A stretch of 10,245 nucleotides of DNA from Palsa-965 sp044448685 (GCA_044448685.1 JBIOHC010000077.1:1-10245), one strand, 5' to 3'. Shown: positions 1 through 5,812, counted from the stretch's first letter. Notes: generated from the sequence alone by a model not told the origin. Made by a program: numbers and translations.

Positions 1-123
1 CTGAAAAAGCTTCTGCCCGATGAGAGCGAAGAGGGGGGACAAACCATCGGCTTTCTGGAGCAAGGGAAAGTTCTCCCGTCAAAAGAAACCATAAAGGGAT
101 ATAGGACAGCCTTTTTAGACTAA
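1..123 (+). CDS. C-terminal 40 residues of an unidentified protein, cut by the window edge
   Basis: Frame 1 is open from the first base and ends at TAA (121-123). The tail includes GFLEQGKVLPSKETIKGY and reads like real protein, with charged and hydrophobic residues mixed and no low complexity. I do not recognise the family. It lies 23 bases before the next start on the same strand, so it probably belongs to the same gene block that leads to the serine recombinase. The beginning of the gene is outside the window, so no function can be given. Confidence 0.5.
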   Translation: MKKLLPDESEEGGQTIGFLEQGKVLPSKETIKGYRTAFLD

Positions 124-146
124 AAATGCATTAAAACCAAAAGAAG

Positions 147-413
147 ATGGAAAATACAATTGAAATAAAACGATACCGGGTACCGCAGGATCTGTTCTTC
201 GATATTTTACGGATCGTGCTACGGAGTAAAATGCGCTACCGCATCGAAGGGATCAAGGGAAAGGAAAATATCATCCAGCTTCAGGTACACATGGATTCGG
301 ATTATGAAAACCATGAATTGGGTATTGAAAATATTGAGGATCTGCTCAATGGTTACGGAAAAACCCTTTCGGGGATGTACGGGGCGGATTCACTTTTTAT
401 TGACGGAGAATAA
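147..413 (+). CDS. Small conserved-looking protein of unknown function (88 aa)
   Basis: The 88-residue product starts MENTIEIKRYRVPQDLFFDI and ends at TAA. It has a basic, hydrophobic N-terminal half (LRIVLRSKMRYRIEG) and a more acidic C-terminal half (NIEDLLNGYGKTL). There are no signal peptide, membrane segment or metal-binding cysteines. It looks like a small soluble alpha/beta protein. No family is recognised. No strong Shine-Dalgarno sequence precedes the ATG, only an A-rich stretch with AAAAGAAG, which is common in Bacteroidota. It sits 23 bases after the preceding gene tail and 29 bases before the zinc-finger gene, suggesting one transcript. Two copies of the TTTTAC/GTAAAA motif discussed for the next gene occur inside it (203-213 and 223-235), facing each other. 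Confidence 0.6.
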   Translation: MENTIEIKRYRVPQDLFFDILRIVLRSKMRYRIEGIKGKENIIQLQVHMDSDYENHELGIENIEDLLNGYGKTLSGMYGADSLFIDGE

Positions 414-442
414 CCGGAAGGTTTTAAAAGAGGAAAAACAAA

Positions 443-1846
443 ATGGAAAAGAACTGTTTATACTGTCAGGGGCATTTTACGGCAAGCAGATCGACAAAGA
501 AGTATTGCAGCGATAACTGTAAGCAGATGGCTTATTTTAAGCGCAATGGTTTGGTGCTTTCCGGTGGTACGGTTCCTTTAGGTCAGATTGCAGTAGCTAA
601 GGAGCAGGCGAAAGAAATTACCCCTGCCGTAAAATATGAAGCCCAGGCGAAAGTAAAAGACGAGCAAGAGCCAACCGTAAAACAACCGCTCCTCAAAAAA
701 AGGCTGGAGCCTCGCTCCGATTTTACGATTAGCGAAATGGCATTAAACAGCTTTTCTGAAAGGCTCATGGTTATCATTGAACGTAAAATAGAACACCGGA
801 TAAATACCGTAAAAAGGGAGCTTGATGTAAAATACGGAAGTGCCATACAAAATACTGTAAGGAGCGAATCCAATGTAAGGCCCACGGAGTCCAACGTAAA
901 ATACTGCTTTCCCTATCAGGAGCTAAACGTAAAATACATCCAGCAATCAAAAAATACTGTAAACGATGAGGAGGAGGATAAACAGGAAGATGCGCTGCCG
1001 TATTTTACGGTAAGGGATTTGAAGCCAGATGAGCCTAGCATGAAAGAAGCACCAGAAAAAAACAAACCAATCAGACCGGTCGAGTTCCTTGATGAACAAG
1101 AGCCTGATCCTGAATTATCCGAAGAACAGGAAACCGATCCGGAGTCGGGGGAAGAAGAAACAAACCAAACGAATAAAACTGAGGCGATGACAAACGAGAA
1201 ACCGCAGATAACTCTTTCCGGGACAAGTATCCCGGAACTGGAAAAGAAATTAAACGAGCTAAAAACGGAAACGAACGAAGAATCTGAAGAAGAGGATTCG
1301 GAGGCTCTAAAGGATGAACCAAGTGAATACTATGATGCCGATCCGGAAATAGTACTCCACCCAATTGAGTCTGGGCTGCTCCGGAAAATAAAAAAGCAGG
1401 AAGCCGAATTAAATCAGTTTAAAAAGCTGGACAATCCTCTTAGCTTTTGGACTCTTGTCTCAGTTGTTAGAATTCAATGGGTTTCAAAACGGCTGCGTGC
1501 TTTGGCAGAGAGCCTTGTTAAGCTGAGTAATTATGATTTCATTGACAGGCAAACGCTTTTCGCTATTACCGAAGCCTTTAACCGAATGATAAAAACGACC
1601 CAGTTTAAAGGACTGCCAGAAGACTACCCCTTTACAGCTTTGATCTTGCAACTCTTCGAAAAGCTGAAGCAGCTTTCCATAGAAAACCGAGACACAGAAC
1701 AAATCCGGTTCCGGTTATCGCTTCACAAAAAAGCGCAACTGGTTGCAGTCCGGAATTTTCTGAGCCGTTATACCGAGAAACTAAAATTCAGCGAACTGAC
1801 CTTTGTGGATGAAAAGGATCTGCTCATCCCAATATCAGCAAAATAA
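443..1846 (+). CDS. Zinc-finger-like, acidic, helical protein of unknown function (467 aa)
   Basis: The N-terminus carries four cysteines, C5-X2-C8-X13-C22-X3-C26 (NCLYC and YCSDNC), followed by a basic QMAYFKRNG. This resembles the short zinc-ribbon seen at the start of many Bacteroidota element proteins and may bind DNA. Residues about 60-195 contain repeated VKY/VRS/VRD peptides, because the underlying DNA repeats GTAAAATAC. Residues about 170-305 are strongly acidic and probably disordered. Residues about 315-467 are predicted by eye to be mostly alpha-helical (LLRKIKKQEAELNQF, LFAITEAFNRMIKT), ending with DEKDLLIPISAK. The chosen start is the first ATG, 15 residues before the second cysteine pair. 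It sits in a + strand block ahead of the serine recombinase, so a role in maintenance, replication or control of the element is plausible but unproven. I cannot name the family. Confidence 0.75.
   Translation: MEKNCLYCQGHFTASRSTKKYCSDNCKQMAYFKRNGLVLSGGTVPLGQIAVAKEQAKEITPAVKYEAQAKVKDEQEPTVKQPLLKKRLEPRSDFTISEMALNSFSERLMVIIERKIEHRINTVKRELDVKYGSAIQNTVRSESNVRPTESNVKYCFPYQELNVKYIQQSKNTVNDEEEDKQEDALPYFTVRDLKPDEPSMKEAPEKNKPIRPVEFLDEQEPDPELSEEQETDPESGEEETNQTNKTEAMTNEKPQITLSGTSIPELEKKLNELKTETNEESEEEDSEALKDEPSEYYDADPEIVLHPIESGLLRKIKKQEAELNQFKKLDNPLSFWTLVSVVRIQWVSKRLRALAESLVKLSNYDFIDRQTLFAITEAFNRMIKTTQFKGLPEDYPFTALILQLFEKLKQLSIENRDTEQIRFRLSLHKKAQLVAVRNFLSRYTEKLKFSELTFVDEKDLLIPISAK
627..1016 (+). repeat. 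Iteron-like cluster of GTAAAATAC motifs inside the coding region
   Basis: About a dozen copies or near-copies of (A/C)CGTAAAATAC are packed in 390 bases. Forward copies start near 627, 651, 674, 780, 806, 825, 854, 872, 893, 926 and 955. Reverse-complement copies (TTTTACG) lie at 721 and 1001. Several spacings are about 20-24 bases, close to two helical turns. Most copies encode Val-Lys-Tyr/Asp, but the copy at 780-792 is read in another frame (ERKIE) and two are on the other strand (reading Phe-Thr). This points to selection on DNA rather than peptide. GTAAAA is absent from the remaining 830 bases of the gene. A binding array for a replication, partition or regulatory protein is the inference. 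Confidence 0.5.
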
Positions 1847-1892
1847 TTTTAAATCAAACGCCCATGAAAACAAAACCCAGGACACGTTCTCC

Positions 1893-1981
1893 ATGCTTGC
1901 AGCCATTTTATTCAGTGGAGAAGAAGAATTGAAGCGATTATGAAAACAAACAAGAACAAAACAGGAGGAAACAAATTATGA
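1893..1981 (+). other. Two overlapping mini-ORFs chained to the next gene by ATGA overlaps
   Basis: ATG at 1893 opens a 16-residue frame, MLAAILFSGEEELKRL, ending at TGA 1941-1943. This frame is open upstream into the previous gene, giving NAHENKTQDTF before the Met, so it could also be a remnant tail. The ATG at 1940 overlaps that stop (ATGA) and opens a 13-residue frame, MKTNKNKTGGNKL. That frame ends at TGA 1979-1981, overlapping the ATG of the next gene in another ATGA. The chain looks like leader or translationally coupled peptides. It may also be chance, because these frames are very short. Confidence 0.25.
1963..1968 (+). promoter_or_regulatory. Strong Shine-Dalgarno (AGGAGG) for the gene at 1978
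   Basis: AGGAGG lies nine bases before the ATG at 1978-1980. A full consensus Shine-Dalgarno is unusual in this window, where most starts are preceded only by A-rich sequence. It fixes the start of the small acidic protein. Confidence 0.6.
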
Positions 1982-2211
1982 GAACCATGCAATTGGAAGT
2001 GCCCGTGGAGTCAATCACAGAGTTCGCGGAACTGGTAGAGGAAAACGAAATACGAAACAGTATTCAGGGTGTAAACGAGGAGGGAGAAATCCAAATCGAA
2101 ATCGAATATGAGCGCGAGCAGCGAAACGGAGTCATGGAAATCCTTGAACTGGTCAACTATTCTGAGGGAGAAGAAGAGGACGAATCGGAGGAAGAGGAGG
2201 AAAACAAATAA
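1978..2211 (+). CDS. Small acidic protein of unknown function (77 aa)
   Basis: The product starts MRTMQLEVPVESITEFAELV and ends in a run rich in glutamate and aspartate over its last 18 residues (GEEEDESEEEEENK). The N-terminal 55 residues look folded, with beta-like and helical segments. Acidic tails of this kind can mimic DNA or mediate protein contacts; that is only a suggestion here. The start is supported by AGGAGG at 1963-1968. The stop TAA overlaps the ATG of a following 43-residue frame (TAATG), which suggests coupling. No family is recognised. It lies in the + strand block that ends with the serine recombinase. Confidence 0.6.
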   Translation: MRTMQLEVPVESITEFAELVEENEIRNSIQGVNEEGEIQIEIEYEREQRNGVMEILELVNYSEGEEEDESEEEEENK

Positions 2212-2342
2212 TGGGAGAAGTTTCCGGAAAGCCTGAACAATGGAATGGGCGAAGGGCGGCGATCGCCCACCCGTTCGGGCTTTTACCGGGGCTTTTTTCT
2301 TTGAACGGCTTTGCTTACCTTAAAGGCATGGAAAGCCATTGA
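2211..2342 (+). CDS. Possible 43-residue protein coupled by a TAATG overlap
   Basis: ATG 2211-2213 overlaps the TAA of the preceding gene. The 43-residue frame begins MGEVSGKPEQWNGRRAAIAH and continues PFGLLPGLFSLNGFAYLKGM to TGA 2340-2342. The composition (Trp, paired Arg, HPFG, NGF) looks protein-like, and the overlap favours real translation. It is very short and spans a GC-rich hairpin, so it could instead be a non-coding regulatory stretch. No homologue is recognised. Confidence 0.35.
   Translation: MGEVSGKPEQWNGRRAAIAHPFGLLPGLFSLNGFAYLKGMESH
2254..2268 (+). other. GC-rich hairpin containing GCGATCGC
   Basis: GGGCG (2254-2258), loop GCGAT, CGCCC (2264-2268) form a 5-bp GC stem around the palindrome GGCGATCGCC. 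A second short inverted pair, CCCG-TT-CGGG, follows, then TTTT (2281-2284) and later TTTTTT (2293-2298). It could act as a weak terminator or attenuator between the acidic-protein gene and the recombinase pair. It lies within the putative 43-residue frame, so one of the two readings is probably wrong. Confidence 0.3.
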
Positions 2343-2364
2343 AAACCAATGCATTAAACTTAAA

Positions 2365-2583
2365 ATGGCTATGAAAGCGAACGAGATAATTAAAAAGGAA
2401 GAGCCAAAAGAAATGACCTTAGAGCGGGCAAGGGAACTTTTGGGAGATGTCGAACTGACAGATGAGGAATTGAAACCCTTGCTCGAAAACATCCGGATTT
2501 TTTGCGAACTGGTTCATGATATTTATGCGGGGCGAACAGGGAAGCAGGGTGACAACCACCCGGAATTGAATCATGCAGCGTAA
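2365..2583 (+). CDS. Small helical protein, probable companion of the serine recombinase (72 aa)
   Basis: From ATG 2365 the product is 72 residues, MAMKANEIIKKEEPKEMTLE onward, with a helical core containing RARELLGDVELTDEELKPLL. Small proteins with an 'ELLG ... L(S/T)DEEL' pattern are, as I recall, common directly before serine recombinases in Bacteroidota elements. Their role is not established. An in-frame TTG at 2311 could extend it by 18 residues, but ATG 2365 (or 2371) gives a more natural N-terminus. The stop lies 25 bases before the recombinase ATG, so the two are probably co-transcribed. No cysteine cluster, signal or membrane segment is seen. Confidence 0.6.
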   Translation: MAMKANEIIKKEEPKEMTLERARELLGDVELTDEELKPLLENIRIFCELVHDIYAGRTGKQGDNHPELNHAA

Positions 2584-2608
2584 AAAGAGAAAATAAAACA
2601 GCATCAAT

Positions 2609-4300
2609 ATGAAACACTCACGTAAAGTAGTAGCAGCAGCCGGGGATGGATTAAATGAAATCACCATTTTTGACCAGTTCGCCAAAGGCAAGAAAGCAGT
2701 TTTGGGGTTAACCAACAACTGCATCATTTACACAAGGGTATCCAGCAAGGAGCAGGAACAGGGTTACAGCCTTGATATCCAACTCAAGGATTGTCAGGAG
2801 CATGCCCGGAAACAGGGGTATAATATCCTTGGGTGTTTTGGGGGAACCTATGAAAGCGCAAAAACCGACGAGCGAAAGGAATTTAACCGGATGCTTCAGT
2901 TTGTAAAACGGAGTAAGGATAAAATTACCTACATCATCGTTCACATGGTAGACCGTTTTTCCCGTTCTGGTGCCAACGCCATCTATATCAAGGAACAACT
3001 TAAAGGGGTCGGTATTTATATCATGTCAGTAAAGCAACCCGTTGATACAACAACAACCAGCGGAGATTTTCAGCAGAATATGCAGATCATGTTTTCCCAT
3101 TATGACAACCAGCTTCGCCGGGAGAAGTGCATGTCCGGTGTAAAGGAGGCACTCTCAAGAGGAGAATGGTGTCATGCTGCCCCGATGGGGTATGATGCTA
3201 TACAGGTGAATGGAGAAAGAAAGATCGTGGTGAACGCAGATGGCAAACTTATCCGGAAAGCGTTCCATTGGAAAGCCGATGAAGGGGTCAATAATGAAGA
3301 ATGCCGGGCGAGGCTTGCAAAACTTGGAATAAGATTAAGTCACCAGCGAATGTCTGCCATTTTCAAAAATCCGTTTTACTGCGGACTGATGGCGCATAGC
3401 ATGCTGGAAGGGAAACTTTTGGAAGGGAATCACGAAAGCATGATTTCCAAGGAACTGTTCCTGAAAGTAAACCAAATCCAGAACCTGAATTCTCACGGGT
3501 ACAAACAGACCCCTGATCAGATCAATATCCCGATGAAAGTTTTCCTGAAATGTGGCAACTGCGGACAGAACCTTACCGGGTATGTTGTAAAGAAGAAAAA
3601 CATCTGGTATTACAAGTGCCGGAAAAAAGGGTGCTGTACGAACAAGTCCGCCAGAGACATGCATGAGCGGTTTCAGGGGATTTTATCGCATTTTACGCTA
3701 AACCCCAAATACAGGGCACTGGTCAAAGAACAGATGGTGAATACCGTCAAGCATGCCAACCTTGAAAACGAGGTCACGTTGGCCCTATTAAGGGGCAATT
3801 ATCAGGAAATCAGCCATAAGATGGATCGGCTGGAGGAGAGGTACATGAACGAGGAGATAACGCAGGATTTATTCGTAAAATACGGAGCTAAATTCAAGGA
3901 AGAACGGCTCAAAATATCCGAGGAACTCCGTAAAAGGGAAGCCTTCAGTTCGAACTACGAGGAGGACGCTGATTTGATTCTTGATTATGCTGGGAACATC
4001 AGTAAAATGTGGGCTTCTGCGGGGTATAGGGAGAAGCAAAGACTGCAATATTTTGTCTTTCCGAAGGGGTTAGGGTATTTCAAGCAAAATGACGGAGTTC
4101 GAACCGAAGAATTCAATTCCCTTTTTGTGTCAATCGCCCTGTTACAGCAGGACACAGGGGGTAATAAATGCGGCATACCTGAGTTGGGTCTCAAGTATGC
4201 CGCTCTGGTGGATATCGCCTGTGCAAGTTCGAACTATTTTGCGGAAGAATTGATCCGAACATTTGAAACGATTGCAGGGACCAAAAACAAACTTTTGTAG
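2609..4300 (+). CDS. Large serine recombinase (site-specific integrase/excisionase), 563 aa
   Basis: This enzyme cuts and rejoins DNA at attachment sites through a covalent phosphoserine link. The N-terminal resolvase domain (about residues 36-190) has IYTRVSSKEQ, with Arg43 and Ser45 matching the catalytic Arg and Ser of the family. DRFSRSG supplies Asp115, Arg116 and Arg119. The recombinase domain follows (AAPMGYDAI at about 190 to LEGNHESMIS at about 275). A zinc ribbon comes next, with C315-GN-C318 and C337/C342-C343. A helical coiled-coil stretch with EISHKMDRLEERYMNEEI follows, then a C-terminal region of the kind also seen in the remnant at 5420-5728. The first 35 residues before the domain are an extra leader. 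Length is normal and all key residues are present, so it looks functional. It ends the + strand gene block and is probably the mobility gene of that element. Confidence 0.93.
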   Translation: MKHSRKVVAAAGDGLNEITIFDQFAKGKKAVLGLTNNCIIYTRVSSKEQEQGYSLDIQLKDCQEHARKQGYNILGCFGGTYESAKTDERKEFNRMLQFVKRSKDKITYIIVHMVDRFSRSGANAIYIKEQLKGVGIYIMSVKQPVDTTTTSGDFQQNMQIMFSHYDNQLRREKCMSGVKEALSRGEWCHAAPMGYDAIQVNGERKIVVNADGKLIRKAFHWKADEGVNNEECRARLAKLGIRLSHQRMSAIFKNPFYCGLMAHSMLEGKLLEGNHESMISKELFLKVNQIQNLNSHGYKQTPDQINIPMKVFLKCGNCGQNLTGYVVKKKNIWYYKCRKKGCCTNKSARDMHERFQGILSHFTLNPKYRALVKEQMVNTVKHANLENEVTLALLRGNYQEISHKMDRLEERYMNEEITQDLFVKYGAKFKEERLKISEELRKREAFSSNYEEDADLILDYAGNISKMWASAGYREKQRLQYFVFPKGLGYFKQNDGVRTEEFNSLFVSIALLQQDTGGNKCGIPELGLKYAALVDIACASSNYFAEELIRTFETIAGTKNKLL

Positions 4301-4317
4301 AGCAGTCTTTGGGAGAG

Positions 4318-4337
4318 TTAGCATCAATTGATGCTAA
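4318..4337. repeat. Perfect 20-bp palindrome just after the serine recombinase
   Basis: TTAGCATCAATTGATGCTAA reads the same on both strands with no spacer, 17 bases after the recombinase stop. There is no T-run beside it, so an intrinsic terminator is unlikely. It could be a dimer-binding operator, a recombinase half-site pair, or a remnant of an attachment site. Its function is not known. Confidence 0.6.
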
Positions 4338-4446
4338 TTACAGCCCCTGGGAGAAGAATTGGTGTTCGAAGTGCTGCTTTTATTCCAAAGCGTGGCAAAC
4401 CTTCGAATTCTTCTTCCTTTGGGACTCCAAAAAGAGCTATTGATCT

Positions 4447-4492
4447 GGTTAACAGAATATTGCTTCAATCTTAGTAGGGAACCAAGATGTGC
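4447..4492 (+). repeat. 46-nt upstream extension shared with the copy at 9839-9884
   Basis: The segment begins GGTTAACAGA and ends GGGAACCAAGATGTGC. It matches the reverse complement of 9839-9884 over the same 46 bases with about four mismatches. Units 2 and 3 at 5112 and 5813 lack it. It shows that the first and fourth repeat copies derive from a longer common ancestor. The stretch 4338-4446 before it holds no supported gene, only an imperfect inverted pair (GAAGAATT near 4353 and CTTCGAATTCTTC near 4401). Confidence 0.65.
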
Positions 4493-4583
4493 CGACCTAC
4501 CTTGTACGGTAGGTTTGGTTTCAGAAAAACCGGAAACGCAAGCGAAATGAACTAAATTAGTGGTTCGAATCCCCTTGGGTTCA
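4493..4583 (+). repeat. Unit 1: 71-nt conserved repeat fused to a tRNA 3' end (att scar)
   Basis: It starts CGACCTACCTTGTACGGTAG and contains the hairpin CCTACC-TTGTAC-GGTAGG, then GGTTTCAGAAAAACC, and reaches GG at the T-stem. The tRNA part follows: T-loop TTCGAAT (4564-4570), 3' T-stem CCCCT, 7-nt acceptor strand TGGGTTC and discriminator A (4583). The 5' T-stem supplied by the repeat (AGTGG) no longer pairs fully with CCCCT, so the tRNA end is chimeric. This is what T-loop-targeted tyrosine-recombinase integration leaves at the end that keeps the displaced tRNA tail. It precedes a truncated tyrosine recombinase. Confidence 0.65.
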
Positions 4584-4624
4584 CACCGAATAACTAGTGA
4601 TGGCCGAATACAAGGTCAGCTATC

Positions 4625-5083
4625 GTGATGTTCGCTTTAACTCTCGTGATGATAGAATTTGAACCCGGCATGCTTATCTTCAAAATTGACAATCTGAAGG
4701 TCAACCGGATTCAGACAGGGCTGGCATCAGGAAAATATGTTCGTTATGTGGCTATTACCTCCAGCCTGATGGAACTCCTTCAGGAACTTGGGTTTCAAAA
4801 GGGGAAAACGATGAAAGGCTATGTCTTGGCCCGTCTTGCTGAATTATCCCTTAAATACGTAATGACGGCCCTTTCAAGGGGCTTTAATCACTATATCGAG
4901 CGTGTAACCACAAGAGGAATTCAATTCAAAGACCTTCGGAAAACATATACCACCCACCTTACCGTAGCTTTGGGGCCAAACGCTAAAATGTTCACAGGCC
5001 ATGCTTCGGATGAGGTACTGAAGAAGCACTACCTGTCCGGGGCTTACCTTGCCGGGAATCTTGGGGATTTTAGGATGTTCTGA
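4625..5083 (+). pseudogene. Tyrosine recombinase (phage-type integrase), C-terminal fragment
   Basis: The readable frame gives 152 residues. Homology probably begins near IEFEPGMLIFKIDNLKVNRI, a beta-hairpin stretch that in intact enzymes follows the first catalytic Arg. Visible catalytic parts are the Arg in DLRKTYTTHL (R105), the His in FTGHASDEV (H126) and the nucleophile Tyr in KKHYL (Y136), with the usual ten-residue His-Tyr spacing. The N-terminal DNA-binding domain and the box I Arg are missing. A GTG/ATG pair at 4625-4630 is the nearest start, but translation from there would not make an active enzyme. A short frame starting at 4600 (MAEYKVSYRDVRF) is out of frame. The fragment sits directly behind unit 1, where an element integrase gene would be expected. 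Confidence 0.8.
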
Positions 5084-5111
5084 AGCTTTTAGCGGGAATC
5101 GAAAAGTTTAC

Positions 5112-5202
5112 CGACCTACCTTGTACGGTAGGTTTGGTTTCAGAAAAACCCGAAGCGCAAGCGAAATGGACTACATTTGAGGTTCGAACCCCCTATTCTC
5201 CA
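5112..5202 (+). repeat. Unit 2: 71-nt conserved repeat fused to a second tRNA 3' end
   Basis: It has the same length and order as unit 1, starting CGACCTACCTTGTACGGTAG. The T-loop is TTCGAAC (5183-5189), followed by 3' T-stem CCCCT, acceptor strand ATTCTCC and discriminator A (5202). The acceptor sequence differs from unit 1, so a different tRNA gene was the target. The repeat part differs slightly (CCCGAAGCGC against CCGGAAACGC). The sequence upstream of CGACC is unrelated to that of unit 1. Confidence 0.65.
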
Positions 5203-5355
5203 CTTTACCGTGGGAAGATTGCCAAAGATGCCAGATTGGCTCTTGAACAGAAAACGGGAAAAAAGGTTGTCACAGGAGAAAGTTTTTTACCCGCTGCAAC
5301 ACGAAATGCAGTGCAATTATCTGGAAAAAACAAGAAAAAGGTCAAAGAAAAATGA
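5203..5355 (+). pseudogene. C-terminal tail resembling Bro-N/DinD-type phage proteins
   Basis: Directly after unit 2 the frame reads LYRGKIAKDARLALEQKTGK, then KVVTGESFLPAATRN, and ends at TGA 5353-5355 after a basic tail. The pattern 'IA..AR..(L/I)E..TGK.VV(T/S)..(N/S)(F/Y)L' is, from memory, typical of the extreme C-terminus of Bro-N or DinD-like proteins of phages and accessory regions. Only about 50 residues remain, with no start and no N-terminal domain. The open frame continues backward through the repeat only by chance. The family call rests on recollection of this motif and needs a search. Confidence 0.5.
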
Positions 5356-5419
5356 ATTTATCCCCCATTGACCCTAACTGACCTTCAGGCATTCCTTACC
5401 TGATTATTTGCAAATAGGT

Positions 5420-5728
5420 TTAAGTCAAGTCCTCCACAAAATAGTTCGATCTTGCACAGGTGATGTCCACAAGAGCGGTGTAACTCAATCCAAGCTGAGG
5501 TATGCCGCTCTTTTTATTCCCTGCTTCCTGCTGCTGTTGGGCAATCCAGAGAAATGTGCGATTGTATTTTGGGGTTCGAACCGCGTTTGTTTTCTTATTA
5601 TAGGTTAATCCTTCGGGGAACACCGCACTTTGCAGTTTCTGCTTGCTTGAATAAGGGCTGTCTGCCCAAGTTTCAGGCAGTTTCCCGGCATAATCAAGCA
5701 CCGTCTCCACTACTTCCTCCAGGTTCGT
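5420..5728 (-). pseudogene. Serine recombinase, C-terminal fragment of a second lineage
   Basis: On the minus strand the frame VFTNLEEVVETVLDYAGKLP continues to VEDLT and stops at 5420. It aligns residue by residue with the end of the intact recombinase: LDYAG, W at the same place, FP.GL, VRT, GIP.LGL.Y.ALVDI..A.SNYF.E.L. Identity is clear but far from complete, so it comes from a different recombinase, not a recent copy. About 100 residues remain and no catalytic domain is present. Homology starts near 5728, where the sequence switches to the 64-bp block shared with 9959-10022. Bases 5356-5419 beyond its stop show nothing recognisable. Confidence 0.85.
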
Positions 5729-5789
5729 GAAAACGTAGCTGCTTTTTTTATGCCTGTATGGGGAATTGATATGGGGAATTTTTCGTTTT
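5726..5789 (+). repeat. 64-bp block inverted relative to 9959-10022
   Basis: It runs from CGTGAAAACGTAGCTGC through TTTTTTT and two 13-mers (TGTATGGGGAATT, GATATGGGGAATT; 5755-5780) to TCGTTTT. It matches the reverse complement of 9959-10022 with about three or four mismatches. At 9959-10022 the block includes one arm and the loop of the tRNA-Phe terminator. Here the other terminator arm is absent, replaced by serine recombinase remnant sequence. The two copies lie 4.2 kb apart in opposite orientation around the large secreted-protein gene. Confidence 0.75.
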
Positions 5790-5812
5790 TAAGGAATAAT
5801 AGCAAAGAAGAT

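Noticed and set aside
583..1702. Several minus-strand frames of 70-100 residues opposite the zinc-finger gene
   Set aside because: They are shadows of the + strand codons, with no start signals and no recognisable domains.
4318..4337. Intrinsic terminator of the serine recombinase
   Set aside because: The symmetric stem has no loop spacer and no T-run after it.
4353..4414. Imperfect inverted pair GAAGAATT...TTCGAAG and CTTCGAATTCTTC
   Set aside because: The left arm carries extra bases and the arms are short; too weak to name, though it may be another decayed attachment site.
4359..4550. 63-residue + strand frame between the palindrome and unit 1
   Set aside because: It runs into the repeat core and changes character there; no ribosome site, no protein-like pattern.
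4493..4583. Complete tRNA gene or group II intron 3' end at the units
   Set aside because: No D-arm or 5' acceptor pairs with the tRNA tail, and no domain V-like sequence is present.
5134..5202. Open frame reading through unit 2 into the Bro/DinD-like tail
   Set aside because: The first part (MVSEKPEAQAKW) is just the translated repeat and tRNA end, and the same peptide pattern appears from unit 1. Only the tail after 5203 resembles a gene product.
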